A stretch of DNA of 49,144 nt from a virus, in IMG/VR virus record IMGVR_UViG_3300038696_000455, positions 1-49,144 of that record; one strand, written 5' to 3'. Below the pieces are notes generated by a model. That model had not been told where the DNA came from. It ran no database searches and was given only the letters and a program-made list of their open reading frames with translations. Made by a program: the position numbers and the translations under genes. Each line of letters starts with the position of its first letter. Position 1 is the stretch's first letter. Below, one piece after another: positions 1-8,703 of this stretch.

Positions 1-82
1 TCGTCCACAAGCCGCCAAAACCACCTCAAATCCCGACCGCTGTCTGGATCAATCCACCAACCCATACGGAAGACGAACAAGT

Positions 83-1987
83 CTAAAGTCCAAACCACGC
101 TGTCTCAAAGTCGTTGACACGTTCCGTGAAGCGTTCGACTCCGCCCTTGACCGAAAGCGAGTCTAATTCCCTGCTTTCGGTACTAGAAACCAATCCGGAT
201 ACATACCCTCCCACATCGAATATGCGAGCACTGCTTGCCTCTAACTCTCCAAAATTCGCTTCGATACTCTCTCCAACCGTGGAGTTCTCCAGTTTTGCAA
301 TCGCCCGCTTCAACAATTGTAAGCGGGCTTTCATGGCATCTTGCGCACCGATAATTTCATGGCCAAAGACGCTAACGGACAGACCTAACGAGGCAAGTAG
401 CCTAAGCATTTGCTCGTATTCCATCGAGGCGCGATTCTTTTCCTCAACCGTTTCTTCATACTTCTTAACCTCTTCAGCAAGCTCCTCGAGTTCTTCCAGA
501 ACAGTATCTTCGTCAACTTCCTGACCCTGATCGGCGTCTTCCGGTTTACTTTTGAGCTTCTCCTTCAGGTCTGCAATTATTGCGGAAGGTTTTCGGACTA
601 TAGACTCGAAACCTGGCTGATGTGCCGATGTCTTACGCCCACGTACAGATGCGATATTTTGCGCTGCCCATACCACCGCACCATGCACAAATTCTTGGAG
701 TTCAGCAAAAGCGTCGTTTTCCATCAAGCCTTCACGGCTGGCGGTCTCCTCAAACAGGACATTTTTTGTTTCGGACAGTTCAACATGGCCAAAAAGGTTT
801 CGGTTCGAAGCAACCACCAAGACACTTCTTCTGGCTGTATCGTAATCTAGCTTAAGCCAGTCGTCGTTTGGCTCACCATAGGGAAGTACCCTGAACCCAT
901 TGCGGTAAATTCGGACGCCACCAAACTGCCGCCCCATTTGACCAGCAGCTCTTTGGTTTATACCAACTAGGTATTCATTGTCGTAAAGAAAATATTTTGT
1001 CGTAAAAGATAACTCGCCTGTTAGAAGAAACCGGTTTTCTAGAACCAAATCTTCATTCAATCCGAGGGTCTTTGAAGCGACATTTACTCTAGCAACGCCT
1101 TTTTCATCGATAGTTCCAGAAATTGTCGCCAACGCATTAGATAGAAACGTTTTTTCGATCGACATTTCTGGAACATCAGAAAGCGCGTTACCATCGATTG
1201 TAACCCGAAACCCCGGATCAAGCTTAGGAGCTGAACCCACATCGCTTACTAAAGAGATTGGGAATGGAGGCTGAAGCAAGAGTACTGCTTTCCATACCCG
1301 TTGGATTGCAGCATCCTTCCAAGCATCTCTCAAATCGGAGATCTTCAGCGTTGTTCCATGAGCCTCTACTTCCTTAGAGAAGGTTTCAATTGCATTGAAC
1401 ACCGCTCCCAAGCTACGCCCCGGCGTGAACTCATTGTCCCAATCGAAAGTTACTCTGATGCCTTCGTCAGCACCTGCAACGCTTGTTTCCAGCACAAGAT
1501 TTTTGCCAAGCCTTTGTACTGCGAAGCGACCGATTCCTTTCCTTCCCGCATAGGTTCGATTGAACTTCTCAGAGTGCCGAGTTCCAACCTTTGACTCCGT
1601 AGCGATGCGCATCCAAGCTGTTCGGATGACATCTAGAGTCATCCCAATGCCATCATCTGAGATGATTAAAGTACCACCTTCGTCGCCGCGTCCGGTGAAT
1701 GTTAGCGAAACGTGGGTTGCATCTGCATCCTACGAGTTCTTGATTAGCTCAGAGAGAGCCGTATCCTGCTTAGCAACAAGTTCAAAACCCAGACGTTGAA
1801 TGTGACCTGCGTCGACCGAGAATCGTACGCGGTCCGGATTAAGATCAACAAGCTCACCGCTGAGCCGTTCGATAAGAGCATAGTCAGGCGACTCTTTGGA
1901 CGCTTCTGCCGCAATTTTTGATTGAATTTCTAGTTGTTTCAACTTCTTATTTAACCTTTTGGCCGTGCAGTATGATCCGCCAGCCAT
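83..1987 (-). pseudogene. GHKL/HATPase ATP-binding protein gene, interrupted by an in-frame TAG
   Basis: The reading frame runs from about 1987 down to 83 and is continuous except for one TAG at 1732-1730. Across the stop the translation reads LSELIKNS-stop-DADATHV, then ISDDGIGMT, then GRKGIGRF. These are the N box, G1 box and G2 box of GHKL ATPases (Hsp90, MutL, histidine kinase and MORC type). The N box normally reads NSYDA, so the stop replaces tyrosine. After the ATPase core come an acidic coiled-coil stretch and a segment resembling a histidine-kinase dimerisation helix (LGLSVSVFGHEIIGA). The frame then ends at a second TAG at 83-85. Relatives with this layout, as I recall them, often continue into a second ATPase domain, so the 3' end may be lost too (inference). 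The start is uncertain; the first methionine (MAGGSY) was taken. The fragment after the stop could restart at the ATG at 1642 but would lack the N box. Confidence 0.7.
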
Positions 1988-2129
1988 CTTGAGCCAAACG
2001 GCTTACTTGATTGATCTGCTTAATCTTAATCATGCGCGAGAGCCGGACGAGTGTCCATGCGGCAGCACTATTCGAGCTACAAATTACTTCTAGCAACGCC
2101 GCGCTCTGCCACGTCATAGGAGGCTCCAA

Positions 2130-2719
2130 TTGGTATCCGTGATGTTTGACTTAACCCGTTAGCTAGCTTCGCATTTGCAGCGAATGACTGCAATGACGGG
2201 CCGCACCGCAGCATACAAGATCATTGTTGGAGGGCGGCTTTGGACCGGATGCGTCGCCCCCCCCTCCCATGGTTCCTCCCGGGCTCGATCCGTATACGGG
2301 GGGGCTTAGCGCGGCATTTCGCTAGCGCGTGGCTTTTTCACCGGGGAATCCACTTGGAAGCCACCCCGGCGGCTTTGCGGTAAATTGTGACTCAATTTCA
2401 GAACCTTACGCGACAGCATCGGTGGCCAGGGTGGATTCCTTTTGGAAGCCAGGGAATCCAGTTGGTGGCTTCTTTTGGCCAGCGTAGCCATCTTCGCAAG
2501 CCACCCTCCGGCCAGATCGGCAGAACACCTTGATTCCACGCCACAAAATGGATTGACATTTCTAGCCCCCTTGACGTACCCCTTGATCATCGAAGAATAG
2601 CGCCCGCAGGAAACCCCTCGCGGGCGCTTTCGTTTTTCCCAACATCGCTGACCCCGATCTTGTCGCTGGCCATGCTGCCAGTGCGCATTGGCATGTCCGC
2701 CAGCCCGAGAGAGCCACCC
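2130..2719. other. Intergenic region left of the prophage, with short repeats
   Basis: No convincing gene lies in this stretch of about 590 bases; the long minus-strand frame here is a shadow of the methyltransferase gene. It contains two near-identical direct copies of GGAATCCASTTGG (2345-2357 and 2453-2465). An inverted GGATTCC at 2433-2439 could pair with GGAATCC at 2453-2459. Several AAGCCAC/GTGGCTT words are also scattered here. A plus-strand terminator-like hairpin closes the region at 2600-2637. The region probably separates host or accessory DNA from the prophage and may hold phage operators or an attachment junction, but no attachment site could be defined. Confidence 0.5.
2600..2637 (+). 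terminator. Rho-independent terminator
   Basis: A perfect 8-bp GC stem, GCGCCCGC (2600-2607) and GCGGGCGC (2620-2627), has a 12-base loop and is followed directly by TTTCGTTTTT. It lies upstream of the first ParB-methyltransferase gene and would stop plus-strand transcription entering from the left. No plus-strand gene precedes it in the window, so it may mark the end of a lost or untranslated unit. Confidence 0.7.
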
Positions 2720-3982
2720 ATGGACCTGGTCTTCGCGCCAAGCCAGATCGAGACCTGGCCGATCGCCCGGCTGCGCCCCTATGCGCGCAATGCCAAGATC
2801 CACGGCGACGACCAAGTCGCCAAGATCGCCGCCAGCATGGCCAAGTTTGGCTGGACCGTGCCCTGCATGGTCGCCGACGATGGCGAGTTGATCGCCGGGC
2901 ATGGCCGGGTGTTGGCTGCCGCCATGCTGGGGCTGACCGACGTGCCGGTGATCCGGCTGGGCCATCTCGACGAGGCAGAGCGCCGGGCGTACCGCATCGC
3001 CGACAATAAGCTCACCGAGTTGGGCGAATGGGACGAGGCCCTGCTGCGCGACGAGATCGCGGGGCTGTTGGCCGAGGATTTCGACCTGTCCTTGCTGGGG
3101 ATCACCGACGAGGATCTGGACGCCCTGCTGCGCGATCCGGATGCGCTGGGCGGCGACGGGCCGGTGGAGGGCGAGGATGACATTCCCGAACTGCCGGTCA
3201 CGCCAGTCTCCGTGGCAGGCGACCTCTGGCAGCTCGGATCGCACCGGCTGATTTGCGGCGACAGCACCTCCGCCGATGTGGTCGCGCGACTGCTGGGCGA
3301 TGTGCGACCGCTGCTGATGGTCACCGATCCGCCCTACGGTGTGGAATACGATCCGTCTTGGCGCAACCAGGCTGGTGCGGCCAAGACGAAACGCACCGGC
3401 AAGGTGCTGAACGATGACCGCGCCGACTGGCGTGAAGCTTGGGCGCTATTCCCTGGCGACGTCGCCTATGTCTGGCACGGCGCACTGCACTCTTCAACCG
3501 TGGCCGAGAGTTTGGTGGCGGCTGGTTTCGCAGCCCGGTCGCAGATCATCTGGGCCAAGGACCGCCACGTTCTCAGCCGGGGCGACTATCACTGGCAGCA
3601 TGAACCCTGCTGGTATGCCGTCAAGAAGACCGGCAAGGGCCACTGGGCGGGCGACCGGAAGCAGACCACGCTCTGGCACATCTCCGGCAAGGATCAGGAC
3701 GCCGCCACCGTCCATGGCACGCAAAAGCCCGTCGAATGCATGCGCCGCCCGATCTTGAACAATTCCAGCCCGGGTCAGGCGGTGTTCGAACCCTTCATGG
3801 GATCGGGCACCACGCTGATCGCGGCAGAAACCACCGGGCGGGTGTGCTTTGGCATCGAGTTGAACCCGGCCTACGTCGATGTCGCCATCGAGCGCTGGCA
3901 GTCCTTCACCGGTGCCAATGCCGTGCTGGCGGAAACGGACGAGACCTTTGCGGACCTGAAGGCAAAGAGGCTCGCGGCATGA
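2720..3982 (+). CDS. ParB-like nuclease domain/DNA methyltransferase fusion (beta-class N4/N6)
   Basis: The predicted protein has 420 residues. The first ~130 form a ParB/Srx-like domain (RLRPYARNAK, GELIAGHGR, YRIADNK). The C-terminal half is an amino-methyltransferase with DPPY at about residues 203-206 (motif IV) followed by FMGSG at about 359-363 (motif I). This order, catalytic motif before the SAM motif, defines the beta class, which methylates adenine N6 or cytosine N4. Such fusions are common orphan methylases of prophages and are thought to protect phage DNA from host restriction or to alter its regulation. The ATG at 2720 was chosen because the homology with the next gene begins right after it; an upstream in-frame ATG at 2660 adds an unconserved stretch. 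The stop overlaps the next start (ATGA), so the two genes are translationally coupled. Confidence 0.88.
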   Translation: MDLVFAPSQIETWPIARLRPYARNAKIHGDDQVAKIAASMAKFGWTVPCMVADDGELIAGHGRVLAAAMLGLTDVPVIRLGHLDEAERRAYRIADNKLTELGEWDEALLRDEIAGLLAEDFDLSLLGITDEDLDALLRDPDALGGDGPVEGEDDIPELPVTPVSVAGDLWQLGSHRLICGDSTSADVVARLLGDVRPLLMVTDPPYGVEYDPSWRNQAGAAKTKRTGKVLNDDRADWREAWALFPGDVAYVWHGALHSSTVAESLVAAGFAARSQIIWAKDRHVLSRGDYHWQHEPCWYAVKKTGKGHWAGDRKQTTLWHISGKDQDAATVHGTQKPVECMRRPILNNSSPGQAVFEPFMGSGTTLIAAETTGRVCFGIELNPAYVDVAIERWQSFTGANAVLAETDETFADLKAKRLAA

Positions 3983-5352
3983 ACGCTCCAATCCTGCCGG
4001 GCCGGATCGAGCATTGGCCGATTGACCGGCTGCGCCCCTATGCCCGCAACGCCAAGACCCATGATGCCGATCAGGTGGCAAAGATCGCCGCGAGCATGGC
4101 AGAGTTCGGCTGGACCGTTCCGGTGCTGGTCGCGGCTGATGGCGAGCTGATCGCGGGCCATGGCCGCATCCTGGCCGCCGCGCACCTCGGGTTGACCGAG
4201 GCCCCAGTCATCATTCTGGGCCATCTGACCGAGGCGCAGCGCCGTGCCTACCGGATCGCCGACAATAAGTTGACGGAGATGGGCGGCTGGGACGAGGCGC
4301 TGCTGCTGCAAGAACTGCAGGCGCTGCTGGCTGCGGATTTCGACCTTGGGCTGATCGGGATCCCCGAGGACGAGTTGGACGCCCTGTTGGCAGACGCCGA
4401 CGACCGCCCGGCGATTTCTGACGATGCCGCCGATGCAATTCCAGACCCGCCCGCCGAGCCGATCACACGGCCCGGCGACATCTGGGCGCTGGGCAAACAC
4501 CGCCTTTGCTGCGGCGACGCCACCGATCCGGACGTCGTCGCCAGGCTGATGCAGAATGAGGCGGCCACGCTGATGTTCACCTCGCCGCCCTATGCCCAGC
4601 AGCGCGACTACGGCGCGGCCAAGGAAAAACTCGGCGATTGGGATGCGCTGATGCAGGGCGTGTTCGCCGCAGCCCCGATCACCAATGACGCACAGATGCT
4701 GGTCAATCTCGGCCTCGTGCATCGCGACGGTGAATGGCAACCCTATTGGGAAGGATGGGTGGAATGGATGCGCAAATCTGGCTGGCGGCGGTTTGGCTGG
4801 TATGTCTGGGATCAGGGCCCCGGTTTGCCGGGCGATTGGCAGGGGCGCTTGGCCCCATCGCACGAGTTCATTTTCCACTTCAACCGCGCGCCCCGCAAAC
4901 CGCACAAAACCGTCCCGTCCAAGCACGCAGGCGAAACCTTGGGCGGCGGTGGGCTGCGCGGGGCCGACGGCACCGTCCACGCCAAAACCGGCACCGGCAA
5001 CGCGATCCAGAGTCATCGTATCCCGGACTCGGTGTTCAGGATCATGCGCCACAAGGGCGGGCTGGGTGCTGCCGGATCGCACCCGGCCGTGTTCCCGGTG
5101 GCGCTGGTCGAGGCGGTGCTGACGGCGTTCTCGGATCCGGGCGATCTGATCTATGAGCCGTTCTGCGGCTCCGGCACGCAGATTGTCGCCGCCGAGCGCA
5201 CTGGACGACGGTGCTTTGCGATGGAACTGGACCCGATCTATTGCGACGTCGCCATGCGGCGGTGGGAGATGGCGACGGGACGGACGGCCATCCGTGTCAC
5301 CGAACAAAAGCGAGCCCCGCAACCGACACGACGCGCAGGGAAACGCGCATGA
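3979..5352 (+). CDS. Second ParB-like/DNA methyltransferase fusion, tandem paralogue
   Basis: The predicted protein has 457 residues and the same architecture as its upstream neighbour. The ParB-like domains are nearly colinear (IEHWPIDRLRPYARNAK versus IETWPIARLRPYARNAK; both have GELIAGHGR and YRIADNKLTE). The methylase half has diverged. It carries SPPY at about 202-205 instead of DPPY, and FCGSG at about 395-399. SPPY is typical of N4-cytosine methylases, DPPY more of N6-adenine methylases, so the two probably have different products or targets (inference). The start ATG overlaps the previous stop, and its own stop overlaps the next start. A gene duplication followed by swapping of the catalytic domain is the simplest history. 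Confidence 0.87.
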   Translation: MNAPILPGRIEHWPIDRLRPYARNAKTHDADQVAKIAASMAEFGWTVPVLVAADGELIAGHGRILAAAHLGLTEAPVIILGHLTEAQRRAYRIADNKLTEMGGWDEALLLQELQALLAADFDLGLIGIPEDELDALLADADDRPAISDDAADAIPDPPAEPITRPGDIWALGKHRLCCGDATDPDVVARLMQNEAATLMFTSPPYAQQRDYGAAKEKLGDWDALMQGVFAAAPITNDAQMLVNLGLVHRDGEWQPYWEGWVEWMRKSGWRRFGWYVWDQGPGLPGDWQGRLAPSHEFIFHFNRAPRKPHKTVPSKHAGETLGGGGLRGADGTVHAKTGTGNAIQSHRIPDSVFRIMRHKGGLGAAGSHPAVFPVALVEAVLTAFSDPGDLIYEPFCGSGTQIVAAERTGRRCFAMELDPIYCDVAMRRWEMATGRTAIRVTEQKRAPQPTRRAGKRA

Positions 5353-5558
5353 AACAGTCGCGCCGCATGTCGCTGATCGAGGCCGTCACGAATGTCGCGG
5401 TGGGTTATGTGCTGGCTGTCGCCACGCAGATCATCGTGTTCCCATGGTTCGGCCTGCACGCGAGCATCCGCGAGAACTTGGCCATCAGTGCCCTGTTCAC
5501 CGGCATCTCGCTCCTGCGCAGCTTCGCGCTGCGCAGGCTATTCGAGCGCTGGCGGTAA
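5349..5558 (+). CDS. Small membrane protein (DUF7220-like)
   Basis: This 69-residue protein has two hydrophobic segments (about VAVGYVLAVATQIIVFPWF and AISALFTGISLLRSFA) and a basic C-terminus. It follows the second methyltransferase with an ATGA overlap, so it is the last gene of that three-gene unit. Short proteins of this pattern recur next to phage ParB-methyltransferase genes in Rhodobacterales; the DUF assignment is from memory. Its role is unknown. A holin-like or superinfection-exclusion role is possible, but nothing here shows it. Confidence 0.7.
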   Translation: MKQSRRMSLIEAVTNVAVGYVLAVATQIIVFPWFGLHASIRENLAISALFTGISLLRSFALRRLFERWR

Positions 5559-5567
5559 CACTCGGGA

Positions 5568-6125
5568 TCAGGATGAATGGTGTTTGTACACGGTGCCGCG
5601 CTGATCAGCCTTCTCGGCGCTGATCTGCAGGCCCAGCTTTTTCTTGAGCCCTCCCGAGATCAGACCACGGACGCTGTGGGGCAACCAGCCGGTCGCCTCG
5701 ACGATCTCAGAGATGGACGCGCCCTTTGGCCGCTGGAGCAGCGCGATGATCTGCGCCTGCTTGGTGCCAGCGCGGATGGCGACGGGTTTCGGGGTTTGCA
5801 TCTCGGGTGTCGGCGCGGGTTCCAGCTTTGCCTTGCGCGCGCTGGCGATGGCGCTGGCCACTACCGGCTCGATGCCGATGGCTTGCAGCCCGGCTTCGGT
5901 GGCGATCAGCGTGGTGCCGTGGCCATCGCCGGTCTCGCGCCAGAGCGGCTCGCCTTGGCGCAGGTCGGCGTCGACCTCCTCGAGCCAGCCATTGGTGATC
6001 ATTCGGGTGACAGCCATCTTGGCGGCTGCGCCATGCAGTCCATCGGGCAGCGGCATGGCGAGATTACCGGGGCGCGTTGCGGCGCGGCTGAGGATGATGG
6101 TTTGGGTGTCGGTGAGTTTGGGCAT
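5568..6125 (-). CDS. DUF3489-type helix-turn-helix phage protein
   Basis: This 185-residue protein has an N-terminal part resembling a winged-helix domain (TDTQTIILSRAATRP). The C-terminal part, TKQAQIIALLQRPKGASISE followed by GWLPHSVRGLISGGLKKK, is the characteristic DUF3489 helix-turn-helix region. It is likely a DNA-binding protein of the prophage; the target is unknown. The start is well supported by GGAGGT four bases before the ATG. It converges on the preceding plus-strand methyltransferase operon, with nine bases between the stops. It is the last gene of a run of seven minus-strand small genes read away from the packaging operon. Confidence 0.82.
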   Translation of the reverse strand: MPKLTDTQTIILSRAATRPGNLAMPLPDGLHGAAAKMAVTRMITNGWLEEVDADLRQGEPLWRETGDGHGTTLIATEAGLQAIGIEPVVASAIASARKAKLEPAPTPEMQTPKPVAIRAGTKQAQIIALLQRPKGASISEIVEATGWLPHSVRGLISGGLKKKLGLQISAEKADQRGTVYKHHSS

Positions 6126-6195
6126 GGGGACCTCCGATGCTGGTCTGGCGGCGCGGAATACGCCGCCTTCTACCTGGTGAAGCCCGCCGCACTGG

Positions 6196-6225
6196 CGGGC
6201 CTTGGCTGGGCGGGCCTTGGCTGGG
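6196..6225. repeat. Two tandem copies of a 15-bp unit
   Basis: CGGGCCTTGGCTGGG occurs twice head to tail, with a partial third copy, in the gap between two minus-strand small genes. It may be a simple slippage product; no function is apparent. Confidence 0.6.
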
Positions 6226-6237
6226 CGGGATCCGGCA

Positions 6238-6507
6238 TTACTCAGCGTGTTCGCCCTCGCCGAAGGCGCTGTCGGTGATGCGTTTCAGCAGGCTTGCGTA
6301 ATGCTCCAGCGTGCCGACCATGGCCCAGCCCGCTTCGTCGAGGGTGCAGTTGAAATGGTCATCGCTGAGCGCCTGCAGGCGAGCCAGCCTCTCGTCGATC
6401 TCGGCCTTTTTGCCGATGAAAGCGGCCAATGCGGCGTCCTTATTGCGCCGGGCCTTCTCGGCGCGCAGCTGGTGGCGAGGCGTGGTGATCGGGTTGAGGC
6501 GTGTCAT
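6238..6507 (-). CDS. Hypothetical phage protein
   Basis: This 89-residue protein is charged, has a basic N-terminus (RLNPITTPRHQLRAEKARRN) and is likely all-helical. I do not recognise its family. The start has AGGAG about nine bases upstream. It belongs to the minus-strand block of small accessory genes between the methylases and the terminase. Confidence 0.65.
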   Translation of the reverse strand: MTRLNPITTPRHQLRAEKARRNKDAALAAFIGKKAEIDERLARLQALSDDHFNCTLDEAGWAMVGTLEHYASLLKRITDSAFGEGEHAE

Positions 6508-6643
6508 CTTGGTGGCTCCTTACTTTTGCGCTATCGCTGCGCTGCTTGAGCGCGGTGGTGAGTTGCATCGTTTTCCTATGACAACCATCGCTCTGATCGG
6601 GCGATTGTCGTAGGCAATTCTGAGCAATATCATGGCCTTGCAA

Positions 6644-7009
6644 TCACGCGATCCGGTCCGGATCGGTCAGCGCCGCCTGTTCCGCCTCATGGCGCTGGGC
6701 GGCGTCGGGCGGGTCACGGCGCGCATTGACGATGGAGACAAACAGCGCGCGGGCGATGGCTGCGACCTCGTCGGCCCCGGTGCTGGTCAGGTCTGCGTCA
6801 TGGATCGCGATGGCCTCGCCAAGATCGGTCAGGGCTGAGAGCGTCGCAAATTCGGCCTCGGTCGGGTCGCAGGTTTCTGTGTCGCGGTCATGTTCGGACA
6901 CGGCGACGCTGCGGCAAAAGCGCAGGTCAAACCCGATGGCACATTCGCGGCGGGCAAGATCGGCGAGCGTCTCGCCCTCAGGCAAGCAGTTGGGGGATAG
7001 ATCGGTCAT
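6644..7009 (-). CDS. Hypothetical phage protein
   Basis: This 121-residue acidic protein with alanine-rich helices is not recognised as any family. Its ATG overlaps the stop of the upstream gene (ATGA), with GGGAG as ribosome-binding site, so the two are co-translated. About 136 bases separate it from the next downstream gene. It is part of the minus-strand accessory block. Confidence 0.65.
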   Translation of the reverse strand: MTDLSPNCLPEGETLADLARRECAIGFDLRFCRSVAVSEHDRDTETCDPTEAEFATLSALTDLGEAIAIHDADLTSTGADEVAAIARALFVSIVNARRDPPDAAQRHEAEQAALTDPDRIA

Positions 7010-7311
7010 TCGGCGCTCCCTTCAGGGGCATGTGTTTCGGGGGCCAGTTCGACCCAAACGCCGTCCTGCCAGACGTAGAGGTGGCAAAACTGGCAAGTCG
7101 GGTGCGGCAGGATCACGGGGTCGCGGGGCCTCTCGAATGCCTCGATCCCGTCGGCCATTACCTGCCGGATTTCTTTCGCGGCAAGGATGTCCTCGGGCGT
7201 CCACGGTGCCAGCGCGGGCAGCATGTGCGACGGATAGCCGTCATAATGCACGTATGTGTGGGCCCATTCTTCGGGGCCGATTTCGATGGCGATTTGCGCG
7301 CGCGTGCTCAT
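7006..7311 (-). CDS. Hypothetical phage protein
   Basis: This 101-residue protein starts MSTRAQIAIEI and contains VHYDGYPSHMLPAL and a single CQFC pair. The opening MSTRAxIxI followed by a YxHWDGYP-like motif is common in small phage-encoded hypothetical proteins; no function is established. GGAG lies about nine bases before the ATG. It overlaps the next gene by four bases. Confidence 0.72.
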   Translation of the reverse strand: MSTRAQIAIEIGPEEWAHTYVHYDGYPSHMLPALAPWTPEDILAAKEIRQVMADGIEAFERPRDPVILPHPTCQFCHLYVWQDGVWVELAPETHAPEGSAE

Positions 7312-7335
7312 GTGGATCTCCGTATTGGGGGCGGC

Positions 7336-7548
7336 TCAAATGAGCCCGTGCTGTTTCAGGACGGGAACGACATCGCCCAGCTCGATGGTGAGGCAGTCGA
7401 TCCCGATCCGGCCCACCATCTCGAAGACCTCTGCGTTCAGGTTCTGGTCGTTGAAATGGCCCTGCAGCGCGGCGACGCTCATGGCCTGAATGAAGCGGGC
7501 GCGGTCGATGAAGATGCGGGTCGTGTCGGTGGGGGTGGCGATGGTCAC
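7336..7548 (-). CDS. Hypothetical phage protein
   Basis: This 70-residue protein is predicted from a GTG start (7548) with AAGGA nine bases upstream. It is mostly helical with no known motif. It lies between two other small minus-strand genes in the accessory block, and the tight spacing suggests one transcript. Confidence 0.6.
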   Translation of the reverse strand: MTIATPTDTTRIFIDRARFIQAMSVAALQGHFNDQNLNAEVFEMVGRIGIDCLTIELGDVVPVLKQHGLI

Positions 7549-7560
7549 GGGCGTGTCCTT

Positions 7561-7773
7561 TCAGGATTGGGGTTTGGTGGTTTCGGTGACGCGGCGTCCG
7601 GCCTCAAAGGCTTCCTCGAGTGCGGCGCGGATCGCCCAGACGGCGACATCGTGGAAGTCGAGCCTGTCCCAGTTGCGGGTTTCCAGCGTCTCGATGCGGA
7701 ACTGACGCTGGGCGATCTCAAGGAGTTGGGCGTCGCGCCGGGCGGGGGGATCAGGTTGCTTGCGCTTTGCCAT
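7561..7773 (-). CDS. Hypothetical phage protein
   Basis: This 70-residue protein has a lysine/arginine-rich start (MAKRKQPDPPARR) and a helical remainder. A longer open frame exists upstream, but the ATG at 7773 has GGAGGAG six bases before it and avoids overlap with the upstream gene, so this start was chosen. No family is recognised. Confidence 0.62.
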   Translation of the reverse strand: MAKRKQPDPPARRDAQLLEIAQRQFRIETLETRNWDRLDFHDVAVWAIRAALEEAFEAGRRVTETTKPQS

Positions 7774-7775
7774 GA

Positions 7776-7994
7776 TCACTCCTCCCAGCGGTGTTCGGGG
7801 TGGGTCGTCCGCGCGCGGGCTTCCTCGCGCATCATCTCTTGGGCGCGTTCCATCTCGACCATCCCGTCGGCCTGGCTCATCCGCCCGGACATGACCTCGT
7901 CCATCACCCAGTTCACCCGCTCCTGCGCGGGGCTGGTGTGGCGGCGCCACCCCTCGCTCATCGAGCTGTGTCCCATCTTCTCTTGTGCGCTCAT
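7776..7994 (-). CDS. Hypothetical phage protein, first gene of the minus-strand block
   Basis: This 72-residue methionine- and glutamate-rich helical protein starts MSAQEKMGH. The ATG at 7994 has GGAG at optimal distance; the earlier in-frame ATG at 8048 lacks one. It is the promoter-proximal gene of the minus-strand block, facing the terminase operon across the AT-rich gap at 8049-8133. The function is unknown. Confidence 0.6.
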   Translation of the reverse strand: MSAQEKMGHSSMSEGWRRHTSPAQERVNWVMDEVMSGRMSQADGMVEMERAQEMMREEARARTTHPEHRWEE

Positions 7995-8048
7995 GGCTGT
8001 CTCCGATCCTTGTGTGCGAGATACGATGCACCCGCTTTCTGACACCAT

Positions 8049-8133
8049 GAATCGCTCTATCGGGGAGTGTAATCAACTCAAATAGACAATATTTCCTGTT
8101 TATTTCCAATATCTTGAGGGTAATCACAGCGCC
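8049..8133. promoter_or_regulatory. Divergent AT-rich control region
   Basis: This 85-bp gap is sharply AT-rich against its surroundings and separates the leftward small-gene block from the rightward packaging operon. It has ATTTCC twice 11 bases apart, embedded in CAATATTTCC and ATTTCCAATAT, which together form an imperfect dyad. GTAATCA occurs on both sides of this dyad. This is where the late promoter and its control should lie; the exact promoter boxes could not be fixed. Confidence 0.5.
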
Positions 8134-8703
8134 ATGGAAGGTCTGTCTGAACGCGCCTATTCCGCCCATTCCGGCCTCTCGCGCGGGGCCGTGCAGAAGG
8201 CCCGCAAGACCGGGCGGCTGGTGCTGTTTGGCGATGGATCGATCAATGCCGCCGCCTCGGATGCACGGCGTGGGGTGATGACGGATCCCGACCAGCAAAT
8301 GCGCTCGCGCGGTGGGCTGGGCGCGGGTGGTGATGGTCCGGGGATTGGCGGCAGCGGTGTCTCCGGCCCCGGCGACAGCACGTCCTACCTCAAGGCCCGC
8401 ACGGCGCTGACGGTCTATCAGGCGCAGGAGCGGCAGCTCGCGATCCAGAAGAAAAAGGGTACGCTGGTCGATCGGGCGCGGGCCGAAACGCTGGTGTTTC
8501 GCCTCGCGCGACAGGAGCGCGATGTCTGGGTCACCTGGCCCACCCGCGTGGCCGCCCTGATGGCCGCGCAATTATCCGCAGAGATGGAGACAGCATCGGG
8601 GGTGCCCGTGACAATCGAGGCTGCGATCCTGCAAAGGGTGCTGGAAACCCATGTCCGAGAGCAGCTCGACGCCTTGGCCGACCTCCGGGTCTCGCTTGCA
8701 TGA
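8134..8703 (+). CDS. Terminase small subunit (Nu1-like)
   Basis: This 189-residue protein opens with a helix-turn-helix-like stretch (SERAYSAHSGLSRGAVQKAR) that would recognise the packaging site. A glycine-rich linker and a long charged helical region for oligomerisation follow. The position directly before the large terminase, and the length, fit the lambda Nu1 type. The 3' end overlaps the annotated 5' end of the large subunit gene by about 50 bases. Recognition rests on layout and the helix-turn-helix rather than on strong sequence identity. Confidence 0.78.
   Translation: MEGLSERAYSAHSGLSRGAVQKARKTGRLVLFGDGSINAAASDARRGVMTDPDQQMRSRGGLGAGGDGPGIGGSGVSGPGDSTSYLKARTALTVYQAQERQLAIQKKKGTLVDRARAETLVFRLARQERDVWVTWPTRVAALMAAQLSAEMETASGVPVTIEAAILQRVLETHVREQLDALADLRVSLA

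Noticed and set aside
1-82. Minus-strand frame open to the left edge (MGWWIDPDSGRDL...)
   Set aside because: Too short to judge; could be the end of a neighbouring gene or chance.
1947-2129. 60-codon minus-strand frame upstream of the ATPase
   Set aside because: Overlaps the ATPase start by about 40 bases, lacks a clear ribosome-binding site and has no recognisable fold.
2306-3244. 312-codon minus-strand frame across the left prophage edge
   Set aside because: Overlaps the ParB-methylase gene and the terminator; composition is that of a shadow frame.
3871-5322. 483-codon frame antisense to the second methyltransferase
   Set aside because: Antisense mirror of a clear gene; no ribosome-binding site or family.
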